DNA of 64,000 bases from Labrys monachus (GTDB lineage: Bacteria > Pseudomonadota > Alphaproteobacteria > Rhizobiales > Labraceae). The stretch covers positions 5,029,001 through 5,093,000 of the forward strand of contig NZ_JAUSVK010000001.1 of assembly GCF_030814655.1 (NCBI RefSeq), in the 5' to 3' direction. Below are positions 21,530-30,258 of this stretch, one piece after another. Made by a program: the position numbers and the translations under genes. Numbering within the stretch: position 1 is the stretch's first letter; each line of letters begins with the position of its first letter. The notes under the pieces were generated by a model. The model was given only the letters and a program-made list of their open reading frames with translations. It had not been told where the DNA came from and ran no database searches.

Positions 21530-22609
21530 TCACCCCGTCTTCTTCATCGCCGCGATGATATCGGCCATCAAAGCCAGATCCCGGCGGGAATCGGGCAGAT
21601 CGGTCGCCGGCCTGGTCCCCTCGTGGATATGGCGGTGGAAAATCGCCAATTCGTTGGAGAAGGCGTCGGCATAGAGCGGGCCGTAGGTCCGGGTCGTCGG
21701 TCCGCCGTCGCCCGCCTCGGTCACTTCGAGCCGTGTCGGCAGGCTGCGGATATAGGGCGTGTCGTAGATGATGCGCACGCGCCGGGTGTTGGACCGGACC
21801 TCGATCATGGCGTCGAACAGGCCGAGATCGTCGACGACGGCATCGTAGTTGGCGGCGAAATGCCCGTAGTCGAAGACGACGCTGGTGTTGGCGCCGCCAT
21901 GGGTGCGGTGGGCCGCCGCCACGCGCGCCGGCTCGCCCAGCAGGCCGCGCATCGCGGAGATGTGGTGGGAGCTCAGCGCCGTCAAGCCGCGATAGGCCCG
22001 CACGAGATCGGCCGGCGCATCGGCGCCCACCACCTCGCGGATCAGCCTTTCGCGCTCCCGGGCGCCCTCAGCCAGCACGGCGGGGTCGATGTCGGAGGGG
22101 TAGAGGATCGCCTGGCTCTTCTGGAGGAAATGCCGTCCTTCCGATATCAGGTCGAAGATGCGGACATGGGTGATGTCCTGGAAAGCCGGCAGCTCCGCCT
22201 TTGCCGCCAGATAGGCCGGGGCGTAGCGCCGCATATAGCCGACGAAGATCGTCTTCGGATAGGTCTGCGTCGCGGCGATGAGCTCGTCGATCTCCCGGAC
22301 CGTGAGGCAGGCCGGCTTTTCCAGCAGGATATGCTTTTCGGCCCGGACCGCGGCATGCACGAAACGGGCATGGGTGTCGTCGGACGACAATACGAAGACG
22401 GCATCGATATCCGGCGAGGCGATCAGCGCTTCCGCGGACGAAAAGGCCGCGGCGGTGGGATAGCGCGCGCGGCACATCGCCACCAGGCTCGGCGATACAT
22501 CGTAGACGCCGGCGATTTCCCAGCGGTCGCGCTGGTCGCTGAGGACGGGCAGATGGATCGACTGGGCCACTTCGCCGAGGCCCAGAAGGCCGACACGGAT
22601 CACGGACAT
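21530..22609 (-). CDS. Gfo/Idh/MocA-family NAD(P)-dependent oxidoreductase
   Basis: 359 residues. The N-terminal Rossmann fold begins VIRVGLLGLGEVAQSIHLPV, with FVLSSDDTHARFVHAAVRA, KHILLEKPACLTVREIDELI (the EKP motif) and VGYMRRYAPAYLAAK. The C-terminal half is the usual beta-sheet substrate domain. These enzymes oxidise sugars, inositols or derivatives. It is the last gene of the minus-strand operon after the sugar ABC importer (68 bp downstream), so it probably acts on the imported polyol or sugar. Confidence 0.9.
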   Translation of the reverse strand: MSVIRVGLLGLGEVAQSIHLPVLSDQRDRWEIAGVYDVSPSLVAMCRARYPTAAAFSSAEALIASPDIDAVFVLSSDDTHARFVHAAVRAEKHILLEKPACLTVREIDELIAATQTYPKTIFVGYMRRYAPAYLAAKAELPAFQDITHVRIFDLISEGRHFLQKSQAILYPSDIDPAVLAEGARERERLIREVVGADAPADLVRAYRGLTALSSHHISAMRGLLGEPARVAAAHRTHGGANTSVVFDYGHFAANYDAVVDDLGLFDAMIEVRSNTRRVRIIYDTPYIRSLPTRLEVTEAGDGGPTTRTYGPLYADAFSNELAIFHRHIHEGTRPATDLPDSRRDLALMADIIAAMKKTG

Positions 22610-22676
22610 TGCAAGCTCCTCGCGGCCGATGCCGCGACACCCGGCAGGACGGCCGCCTGAAAGATATCGATATCGT

Positions 22677-23462
22677 CTATTCGGCGGCGCCGGTGACGAG
22701 CGCGACCAGTTCGTTGCCGGTCGTCTCGGCGGACCGGACCGTCGCCACCATCCGCCCTGCCCGCATCACCCATATCTGGTCGGACAGACGGCGGACCTGA
22801 TCGAAATTATGGCTGACCAGGATGACGCTGACCGCCTGCTCGTGCAGGCGCCGGATCAGGGCCTCGACATTGGCGGTCTCCTGCACGCCGAGAGCGGCCG
22901 TCGGCTCGTCCATCACCACCAGCTTGGCGCCGGCGCCGACGGCGCGGCAGATCGAGATGGCCTGCCGCTGGCCGCCGGACAGGCGCCTGACGCGCTGGGT
23001 CACCGAGGGCATGTTGATCGACAGGCGCGACAGCATTTCCTGGGCCCGCTTCTTCATGGCGGGCCGGTCGAGGAAGGCGAACGGACCCAGCCGGCGCACG
23101 ATCTCCCGGTTGAGGAACAGGTTCTGCGCCACGGTCAGCTCGTCGATCAGCGCCAGGTTCTGATGCACCGTTTCGATGCCGGCCCGGCGGGCGCCGTCCG
23201 GATCGGCGAAGGGCTCCGCCCGTCCGTCGAAATAGACCTGCCCGCCGTCCGGCCTGTGGACGCCGACGAGGCAGCGGATGAGGGTGGACTTGCCGGCGCC
23301 ATTGTCGCCGATGACGGCGGTGACCTCGCCGCGCCGTGCGGAAAACCCGACACCGGAAAAGGCGCGCACGCCGCCGAACGACTTGCTCAGGTCCCGGCAG
23401 GCGATGATGGCGTCGGGATCGGTCGCGTCGGATGCGTGCGGCAGGATGGGAGAGACGGTCAT
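22677..23462 (-). CDS. Sugar ABC importer ATPase, single-domain RbsA-type
   Basis: 261 residues with Walker A GDNGAGKST, Q-loop TVHQNLALIDELTVAQNLFL, signature RRLSGGQRQAISICRAV, Walker B LVVMDEPTAALG and switch His SHNF. It energises the carbohydrate importer encoded just upstream. Unlike classical RbsA/XylG (about 500 aa, two ATPase domains) it has one domain. The start overlaps the permease stop by 4 bp. Confidence 0.92.
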   Translation of the reverse strand: MTVSPILPHASDATDPDAIIACRDLSKSFGGVRAFSGVGFSARRGEVTAVIGDNGAGKSTLIRCLVGVHRPDGGQVYFDGRAEPFADPDGARRAGIETVHQNLALIDELTVAQNLFLNREIVRRLGPFAFLDRPAMKKRAQEMLSRLSINMPSVTQRVRRLSGGQRQAISICRAVGAGAKLVVMDEPTAALGVQETANVEALIRRLHEQAVSVILVSHNFDQVRRLSDQIWVMRAGRMVATVRSAETTGNELVALVTGAAE

Positions 23463-24457
23463 CGCTGATACCGCATGATCAAGGCGGCGAGCACCACGAT
23501 GATGCCGACGGCCAGGGGCTGGTAGAAGGCCGAGACGCTCAGCAGCGTCAGCCCGTTGACGAGCGCCGTCAGCATCAGGGCGCCGACCGCCGGCCCCAGG
23601 ATGCTCGCCCGCCCGCCGAAGAGGCTGACGCCGCCCAGGACCACCGCCGCCACCGAATTGAGCAGCAGGCTCGTATTGATCGAGGGTTCGGCCGATCCGA
23701 TGCGTGCGACGAGCAGAATGGCGGCGATGCCGGCGCAGAAACCGGAAATCGTATAGGCCGCGATCTTGATGCGGTCGGTGCGGATACCGAGCGACCGGGC
23801 GCTTTCGACCTGGCCGCCGACGGCCAGGAGATGCACGCCGAAGCGGGTATGGAAGAGGACGATATGGGCGCAGGCCGCAACCGCGATCGCCACCCAGACC
23901 GGATAGCCGAAGGGGCCGAAGGACCGGGAGGCCAGTTGCAGGAGGAAGGTGCTGGACACCATCGTCGGTTCGCCGCCCGACAGGATCAGGCCGAGGCCGG
24001 TGATGGCCGAGAGCGTGCCGAGCGTGACGACGAAATCGGGAATGCGGCCCAGCGTGATGATGAGCCCGTTGACGAATCCGATCGCGCTGGTGACGGCGAC
24101 AGCAAGGACGCAAGCCGGCAGAATGCCCCATCCGGCGGCATAGACGCTGCCGAGGACGACGGCGCCGAAGGTGATCGAGGCGGCCATCGACAAATCGATG
24201 CCGGAGGTCGCCACGACGAAGGTCTGGCCGACGGCGATGACGATCAGGATCGCCGACGCCAGCAGCAGGGCCTGCAGGTTGGCGAGGCTGAGGAAGACCG
24301 GCTCGGTCACGCCGAAGATGACGACGAGGCCGGCGAGGCCGACGACCGACGCCCAGTCGGCCCAGAACGACACGTCGAAAAGAGCCGCCCGCCACGCGGG
24401 GCGGCTCCGGGACCCGGCGCTCGACTCGCCTCCGGGCGAAATCGATGGGTTCGTCAC
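23459..24457 (-). CDS. Sugar ABC importer permease, RbsC-type
   Basis: 332 residues with about ten hydrophobic segments and the BPD_transp_2 pattern: ATSGIDLSMAASITFGAVV, FVVTLGTLSAITGLGLILSG, RTDRIKIAAYTISGFCAGIA and LLLNSVAAVVLGGVSLFGG. It forms the membrane channel of a CUT2-type sugar importer. The start overlaps the binding-protein stop (ATGA), so translation is coupled. Confidence 0.92.
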   Translation of the reverse strand: MTNPSISPGGESSAGSRSRPAWRAALFDVSFWADWASVVGLAGLVVIFGVTEPVFLSLANLQALLLASAILIVIAVGQTFVVATSGIDLSMAASITFGAVVLGSVYAAGWGILPACVLAVAVTSAIGFVNGLIITLGRIPDFVVTLGTLSAITGLGLILSGGEPTMVSSTFLLQLASRSFGPFGYPVWVAIAVAACAHIVLFHTRFGVHLLAVGGQVESARSLGIRTDRIKIAAYTISGFCAGIAAILLVARIGSAEPSINTSLLLNSVAAVVLGGVSLFGGRASILGPAVGALMLTALVNGLTLLSVSAFYQPLAVGIIVVLAALIMRYQR

Positions 24458-25446
24458 GGCTTCAGCATCTCGCGGAAGGGATCGGGATAGTCACCGCCCG
24501 GCCGCGGAAAATTCTTGAGCGAAGCCTCCGCATTGTCCTTGGTGATCAGCAGCACGGGAGCGGGAACGTTGGCGGGAAGCGTCTTGCCCTTCGCCGCGGC
24601 GACGCAGGCTTCCACGCCCATGGCGCCGACCACATAGGGGTATTGGGCGACGGTGGCCGCCATCTCCCCCGCGGCGACCGACTTCAGGGCGTCTTCGACG
24701 CCGTCGAGCCCGATGACCTTGACCTTGTCCTGCAGCCCCGCGGTCTCCACCGCGCGCTGCACGCCGAGCGCCATCACGTCGTTCGCCGAAAAGAAGCCGG
24801 CGAGATCCGGATGCGCCCTGAGGATGTCGGTGGCGGCCGTCAGGGCCTTCTCCCGATCCCAATCGGCGCTGACCATCACGACGACCTCGAGCTTGCCGGC
24901 GACGGCCTGCTTGAAGCCCTTGATGCGGGCGTTGCTGCCGACATCGCCGACGATGCCGGCGATGAGAGCCACCTTGCCGCCCTGGGGCACCAGTTTCAGC
25001 ATTTCCTGCCCGGCAAGCTCGCCGGCCGAGACGTTGTCGGTGCCTATATAGGTGCTGACCGCAAAGCCCGCGGCCTTGGCCTGGTCGGCATCGATCGTGC
25101 TGTCGATGTTGACGATGGGCTTGTGCTTCTGGGCGACGGGAACCAGCGCCTGGACCAGATTGCTGACGCTGATCGGGTTGACCAGGTAGCAGCCGTAATC
25201 CTGCATCGCCATCGCCGTCAGCTTGTCGGCCTGGCCGGTGGCGTCACCCATATTGGCCGCCGCCTGGATGGAGACGCTCGCATTCAGCGCCTTGGCCTGC
25301 TCGTCGATGCCCTGCCGCATATATTGGAAGAAGGGATTGTCCAATCCCTTGATGACGGCGGCGACAGTATCCGAACCGGCGGCGTTGGCCGCAGTGGCTG
25401 AAACGAGGGCTGAAGAAGCCAGAATAATCAGATGCGTCCAGCGCAT
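24454..25446 (-). CDS. Periplasmic sugar-binding protein, RbsB-type
   Basis: 330 residues. The signal peptide is MRWTHLIILASSALVSATAA with cleavage near ANAA. The mature protein shows TVAAVIKGLDNPFFQYMRQG, the type I periplasmic-binding fold of ribose, allose or xylose binders, and GYDVMALGVQ-like hinge segments (SANDVMALGVQRAVE). The ATG at 25446 has AGGGAGG upstream; an in-frame longer start at 25590 is discarded because it precedes the signal peptide. It is the first gene of the importer operon, divergent from a DeoR-type regulator. Confidence 0.92.
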   Translation of the reverse strand: MRWTHLIILASSALVSATAANAAGSDTVAAVIKGLDNPFFQYMRQGIDEQAKALNASVSIQAAANMGDATGQADKLTAMAMQDYGCYLVNPISVSNLVQALVPVAQKHKPIVNIDSTIDADQAKAAGFAVSTYIGTDNVSAGELAGQEMLKLVPQGGKVALIAGIVGDVGSNARIKGFKQAVAGKLEVVVMVSADWDREKALTAATDILRAHPDLAGFFSANDVMALGVQRAVETAGLQDKVKVIGLDGVEDALKSVAAGEMAATVAQYPYVVGAMGVEACVAAAKGKTLPANVPAPVLLITKDNAEASLKNFPRPGGDYPDPFREMLKP

Positions 25447-25893
25447 TTTGTCCTCCCTGTTTGATTTTTTTGATATTTTATCGTCTATCGGGCCGGTTAA
25501 TTGTTCCTCTCTCGTTGATCTCAACGGCTTCGGGCCCGTTTTCCAGCGAGTCCGGACCGATTTTTTCTTATGAAATAGCCTGGGATTCAATCCGCCGATT
25601 TCCCAATTCGTGCATCAAAATCCGGAATCCGTCAATCCGCCCGGCGCGCATTTATGCGTCATTGTGCATTTTTAAATTCGATAACGGCGCATTTAAGCGC
25701 ACCGTCTCTCATCAAATCTCAAGCGGATGCTTCCCTTGGCCCGCTCCTTTGCCCGAAGACGGTGCGCGGGACGGCGGGCGACGCCGACGGCAGGCGTTGA
25801 TTTTGCGGCGCCGACGGGGCAGATGTCCCCGCAGACGGATGACGGCCGCTTGTCGGGCCGATCGTGACCGTCTTCTTCAAAAAGCGGGTCGAG

Positions 25894-26718
25894 ATGGCCA
25901 ATACCGATAGTCCGAACGGTGCGACGCCGGAGGTGGAAAGCAATTCGAATACGCTTCCGGCCCTGCGCCAGAGCCGGCTCGTCGCCCTGTTGCAGGAACG
26001 CGGCCAGGCGACGGTGGCGGAACTGGTCGCCTTGTTCGACGTGTCGCGGGACACCATCCGCCGCGACCTCGACCTGTTGGAGCAGCGCGGCCTTCTGGTG
26101 CGCACCCATGGCGGCGCCGTCGACAACAGCAGCCTCGTCCAGGTCGATACCACGCTCGGCCTGCGCATGGACGCCCATGTCGAGGCCAAGCGCCGCATCG
26201 GCGTGGCGGCAGCCAAACTGGTTCGCGACAGCGAGACGCTGATCGTCAATGGCGGCTCGACCACCTGCTATTTCGCCGCGGCCCTGGGCGAACGGCGCAA
26301 TCTCACCGTGGTCACCAACAATCTGCGCCTGCCGCCGATCATGCCGGAGGCCTGCGTGCGCTCCATCCACATCCTGGGCGGCCTCTATTGGGGCACCTCG
26401 CAGGTCACCATCGGCACGGTCGGCTTTCCCTCCGTCACCGGCATCAGCGTCGATACCGCCGTCATCGGCGCGACCGGCCTGTCCCCGGGCGGCCTCTCGG
26501 TGGCGCGGCTGGAGGAAGCCGCCGAAGCCGTGAGCATGATGGGCGTCGCCAAGAGAACCATCGCCCTGATCGACAGCAGCAAGTTCAACGTCAGCGCCTT
26601 CGCCACCGTGACGTCCTTCGATCGCATCCATCATCTGGTCACCGACCGGGAGCCCCCCGACGACATCGGCGCCGCCCTGAGCCGGGCCGGCGTGCAGGTG
26701 CTGGTCTGCCCGGCGTGA
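25894..26718 (+). CDS. DeoR-family transcriptional repressor
   Basis: 274 residues. The N-terminal HTH is ATVAELVALFDVSRDTIRRD with LDLLEQRGLLVRTHGGA, the DeoR signature. The C-terminal sugar-phosphate sensor has VNGGSTTCYFAAALGERR and AKRTIALIDSSKFN. DeoR proteins usually respond to a sugar phosphate. It is divergent from the importer operon (about 450 bp apart) and is its likely repressor. The start at 25894 (MANTDSP) is chosen; an ATG-like frame start at 25864 is possible. Confidence 0.9.
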   Translation: MANTDSPNGATPEVESNSNTLPALRQSRLVALLQERGQATVAELVALFDVSRDTIRRDLDLLEQRGLLVRTHGGAVDNSSLVQVDTTLGLRMDAHVEAKRRIGVAAAKLVRDSETLIVNGGSTTCYFAAALGERRNLTVVTNNLRLPPIMPEACVRSIHILGGLYWGTSQVTIGTVGFPSVTGISVDTAVIGATGLSPGGLSVARLEEAAEAVSMMGVAKRTIALIDSSKFNVSAFATVTSFDRIHHLVTDREPPDDIGAALSRAGVQVLVCPA

Positions 26719-27194
26719 GAGCCATACCGGCCTGGTTTTGCGCCGCCCTGGCCGGGTGCTCCGCATCGGGAACGTGTGAAATACGAATAACGGTGACGGG
26801 CTGTTATGCCAGAATAGAATACCGGGTCACCGTTTATCTATCACAATACCTGATTATAATTCACAAAATTGCGCATTCATTTCCGCCTCTGAAGGAATTA
26901 TACTTTAAAAATTAGGCGAAAATTACAAAACAAGGGATCTAAATTGTATTAATAACTTAAACTTTGTGAAAATAAATCTCATTTCACCCACCTGATGTGA
27001 CAATTATACAATACTCTGGCCTTAAAATCTAGAACCGAGAAAAATCTCTCGTAATTTTAATGAAAAAAGTAGGAATCTCAGCGGCAAACGAAGAGTGGTT
27101 TTACGGTGTGCAAATTAAGATTAGCCGCTGGACATGTCGTGGTAACCCAATATGTTGCTCAATGCAATGGTCATGGAGGCCAGGGGGCAACTCA
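26719..27194. other. AT-rich intergenic region
   Basis: 475 bp with a sharp fall in GC from about 26830 to 27060 and no recognised gene. It carries the short inverted-repeat element at 26786-26837. A frame opening at 27060 extends into the lipoprotein gene, but its first 45 codons look non-coding. Confidence 0.55.
26786..26837. repeat. 52-bp miniature inverted-repeat element with AATAACGGTGAC end
   Basis: Begins AATAACGGTGAC and ends GTCACCGTTTAT, a one-mismatch inverted pair. The 12-mer is the same as at the two breakpoints of the split acetyltransferase (7135-7146 and 10310-10321). It lies just downstream of deoR and may form a hairpin. Confidence 0.65.
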
Positions 27195-27644
27195 ATGAAG
27201 TTAAGACAGACCGCGCTCGCAATGGCGGGGGCAATAATGCTTGCCGGCTGCGCAAGTGTGACCCGAGGTACAACCGAACACGTACAGTTTGTTTCAGTGC
27301 CGGCGGGTGCGCAGGTAACGACAACCGCCGGCATCACATGCACAGCAACGCCGTGTTCAATCGAAATGTCACGTAAGATGGAGTTCATCGCGAGCTTCGA
27401 GAAGGAAGGATATCAGCGCCTCGATATTCCCGTATCCACCAAGGTCTCAGGTGGCGGCGCGGCCGGCATGGCAGGAAATATTATTCTTGGGGGCGTGGTT
27501 GGCATCGTCGCGGATGCAGCTACCGGTGCAACTCTGGATCATTACCCGAACCCGGTGGCTGCTACGCTGGTTCCTTTGCCGCAAAACGAGCCGGCGAAGA
27601 AGAGGCTTGATTCGCGATCGAAGAAGCCTGCGCCGTCGTCCTGA
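27195..27644 (+). CDS. Predicted lipoprotein with PEGA-like region
   Basis: 149 residues. A lipobox signal (MKLRQTALAMAGAIMLAGC, Cys at 19) predicts lipidation. The body has RGTTEHVQFVSVPAGAQVTT, a PEGA-like P-x-G-A strand, GITCTATPCSIEMSRKMEF and a Gly-rich hydrophobic stretch (GGGAAGMAGNIILGGVVGIV). The C-terminus is Lys/Arg-rich. It matches a common family of small alphaproteobacterial lipoproteins of unknown role. A strong hairpin at 27768-27792 ends its transcript. Confidence 0.8.
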   Translation: MKLRQTALAMAGAIMLAGCASVTRGTTEHVQFVSVPAGAQVTTTAGITCTATPCSIEMSRKMEFIASFEKEGYQRLDIPVSTKVSGGGAAGMAGNIILGGVVGIVADAATGATLDHYPNPVAATLVPLPQNEPAKKRLDSRSKKPAPSS

Positions 27645-27767
27645 CCCTGTGTCTTCCTTGCGCCATCAGGTTTCGGATGGCGAAGAAGGCCTTGCAGGCC
27701 GCAGGGAAGACGCGTCCGCCCTGTCACGGCGTCACGGGTAAATTGTTCATCACCTTTGCTCGGCATT

Positions 27768-27792
27768 GAGGGGATAGCGGAGCTATCCCCTC
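27768..27792. terminator. Strong hairpin terminator candidate
   Basis: An 11-bp perfect stem (GAGGGGATAGC / GCTATCCCCTC) with a 3-nt loop. It is placed between the convergent lipoprotein and XRE genes and could stop transcription from both sides, although no long T tract follows. Confidence 0.65.
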
Positions 27793-27887
27793 CAAGTTTC
27801 CATCACTCGATAGACCCCGACAAAAGCCATCTTTGCTCTCATAACTGCGACCGTTATCGCAACTAAGCTTGAGAATGGTTCAATCTT

Positions 27888-28187
27888 CTAACGCGTGGAG
27901 CCGATGGTTCCTGCTGGCTCGAACGTAATACGCAAATGCGTTCCCGTCGCCTTGGCGAAGCGCTCCAGCGTTCTGGCGGAGGGCTTGATCTTCCCGCTTT
28001 CGAGACGGGCTATGGCACTCTGAGACGTGTCCATGCGCTGCGCCAGCTCTTCCTGCGTCAACCCTGCGTTCAGCCGAGCCTTGATCACTGCCTCGGCCAG
28101 GACGAATTCGTCTTCGAGGGCGTCATAGGCTTTCCGATAATCGGCATCCTTCATCCACTCGGTATGAAGATCTTTCATCCTGGTCAT
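27888..28187 (-). CDS. XRE-family HTH regulator (HigA/antitoxin-like)
   Basis: 99 residues from the ATG at 28187, which has AGGAGGT just upstream. N-terminal KDLHTEWMKDADYRKAYDAL then EDEFVLAEAVIKARLNAGLT and the HTH QEELAQRMDTSQSAIARLES, GKIKPSARTLERFAKATGT. This arrangement is typical of antitoxins paired with RelE-like toxins. No toxin frame is recognisable upstream, so it may be an orphan. Confidence 0.85.
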   Translation of the reverse strand: MTRMKDLHTEWMKDADYRKAYDALEDEFVLAEAVIKARLNAGLTQEELAQRMDTSQSAIARLESGKIKPSARTLERFAKATGTHLRITFEPAGTIGSTR

Positions 28188-29447
28188 CCGACCTCCTTGG
28201 GAATTACAGTACCGGTGCATTTACTTGGCATCCTCCCGAAACTCCACCAAGCCGGCTATGCCAAGGATCTTGTTCTCCAAAGAAGGGGCGCCCGGAACAA
28301 AACACGCACAAACCTTGACAAACGCCCTTTCCCATGGCCTAATTTCCCTCAGAAACGAAGCGCGGCGGGGCCAAGGTTCGCGATACCGCCCCGTGCCTTC
28401 CACCCACTCCGGCCGATCCCGGTTCGCCTGCGGCGCGCCAGCCGCATCGACGCGCCTGTCCAATTTCGTCCTGGCTTGGAAACCAGGACGGGGCCGGCGC
28501 CGAGAGGGATCGTTGCAGACCGCCCCATTGCGTCTTCTTCAGGCGCGATGCCGGGACCGCCGACATCCGGTAGCGCCGGGTGTGCGATCACCCGGCCGTC
28601 AGGTCTGCACACGGGGCTCGATGAGGAACTTGCCGGGATCGGGCCGCCTTCGGGCCTGCCCTCGATCCCGCGCGAGACAGGAGAGGCGCCGGCCGCCGGC
28701 CGAACCGTCCGCGAGGATGGGACAGCGGGCATATCCAGGCCGGATCGCCTTGTCGGACGCCGGCGGCCGGCAAACCCGGCCCGCAGCGTCCGCGGCCGCG
28801 GCAGCACGGGGACCCGGCTGCCCGGCCGGCGGGGTGCGGCGAAGACATAAGCCGTCCGCCAAGGCCCCTGTCCCGCCCGTTCCGTGGGTGAGGCCTGCGT
28901 CCCGACTGGCTTCCCTGGCCTGGAAGCCGTGTCGGGGTGCGTGGCCTGTCCGGCGTGGCTGGTGATGGAGGGAACCGTGCCCTCCGGCGCCGGCGATGCC
29001 TCCCATCCGGCAATCCGGTTCAGGTCGCAGGCTTGATCCGGATCGATGGGAAAGAGCCGAGCCCCGGCGCGTTGCCTGTTGGCGCGTCCCGGCCCGGCGG
29101 GAAAGGGGCGACGGCGGCCTTGCACAACATGCGAGGCCACGATTCCTCACGACCACGATCCTATACTGCACCACGGCTGACACGAGAACAGCCGTCGTCG
29201 CCCCGATCTTCCCTTGCACAATCCGGCCCGTTCAGGGCGCGGCGACGAAGACGCATGTCTGCAGAGCCATCACCGTCATCCCGTGCGCACGGCACCCCGC
29301 AGGGGTGCGGTGCAGACACGGGACCGCGTGCAGGATGAGGTTCCTTCTACGCGCGATCCCGGATCTGCGATGCATCACGGATGACAGCACCGCGTCCGGG
29401 ATGACTACGGCGTCGCCGCCGGTTTGGTGTTCTTCCCTGGGACCGCG
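28188..29447. other. Long gene-poor stretch
   Basis: About 1.26 kb before the palindromic element, with another 110 bp after it. Several long open frames exist on both strands, but all are Arg/Pro/Gly-rich, overlap each other and show no family motif, as expected for chance frames in GC-rich DNA. It could be decayed coding sequence. Confidence 0.55.
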
Positions 29448-29726
29448 GGCGTCTCGCCCATATGCGCTAACTTTGCCGACAATAGCGCGACTTTCCTTCT
29501 CCCATGCGGGACTTCGCATTTCCTGCGGAAATGCTGGGGGTGGCGCGAAGCGCCGGATGAGGGTCTGGACTTGTGCAATTCCAGCGCGACTATTGAGCTA
29601 TCTGCGTTGACGTTTAGACCCTCATCCCCCTACCGGGACCCCAAGCATTTCCAAAGGAAATGCGGTGTCCCGAACCGGGAGAAGGCGGGTATTTCTGTTA
29701 TGTTAGCGCATATGGGCGTCTCGCCC
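29448..29726. repeat. Palindromic MITE-like element, copy A
   Basis: An internal unit with inverted ends CATATGCGCTAAC (left, about 29459) and GTTAGCGCATATG (right, about 29702). It is flanked on both sides by GGGCGTCTCGCCC, which looks like a target-site duplication. Inside are CTTCTCCCATGCGGG and, inverted, CCGGGAGAAGGCGGG. A related copy lies at 39719-39950. No protein is encoded, so mobility would have to be in trans. Confidence 0.75.
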
Positions 29727-29837
29727 GCTCTCGCCGACCCAAGCGCCACGTCTCAACCTTCGAGCGCGGCGTTTCCAGGGCGGGCGAGACGCCCGCGCTC
29801 CCAGGAAAGATGCCGAGCGCGAATATGACCAGCATCC

Positions 29838-30143
29838 CTACCAGCGGCGGAACCAGCCCCGGCGCGTGACGCTGTTGCCGCGCGGGCCGGTGGTGGTGCG
29901 GGAATAGCCGTAGCGGTAGGGCCCGGTGCGGGTGATGCTTCCCGAGCGGGTGGCGGTGTGGCCGTTGGGGCCGGTCACCGTGGACGAGCGCGAGCAGCTG
30001 TGCCCGCCGCAACTGCCGTCCACCGTGCGGGAATAGGTGCCGTTCTGCGTCGTGACGGACCCGCTGCGGGTCCAGGCGCCGGCGTCGGAGGCCGCGGCGA
30101 GCGACAGGACGGTGGCAAAGGTGGTGGCGATGGCGAATTTCAT
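29838..30143 (-). CDS. Small secreted protein with Gly/Ser/Thr/Arg repeats
   Basis: 101 residues. The ATG at 30143 follows AAGGAGA. The signal peptide is MKFAIATTFATVLSLAAA with cleavage near DAGA. The mature part is a series of short beta-like repeats such as TRSGSVTTQNGTYSRT, STVTGPNGHTATRSGSIT and TTTGPRGNSVTRRG, with one Cys pair (CGGHSC). It resembles small exported rhizobial proteins with no known function. Repeats suggest a surface or matrix role (inference). Confidence 0.75.
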   Translation of the reverse strand: MKFAIATTFATVLSLAAASDAGAWTRSGSVTTQNGTYSRTVDGSCGGHSCSRSSTVTGPNGHTATRSGSITRTGPYRYGYSRTTTGPRGNSVTRRGWFRRW

Positions 30144-30258
30144 GGGGGTCTCCTTCAAGGCATCCATGCGCATCCGTCCGGGACGCGCGATGGGAGGAGC
30201 CTGGAGGCCGCCGGTTGCCCCGGCGTGTCCGCATGGGATCAAAGCGTAACGGACCGTA

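Noticed and set aside
28221-28463. An 80-codon minus-strand frame just upstream of the XRE gene, considered as its toxin partner
   Set aside because: Only the last 30 residues look protein-like, and no RelE/HigB motif (conserved basic and aromatic residues) is present.
28349-29219. Overlapping 140-260 codon frames on both strands
   Set aside because: All are Arg/Pro/Gly-rich without motifs, signal peptides or good ribosome binding sites, so they were recorded as a gene-poor stretch.
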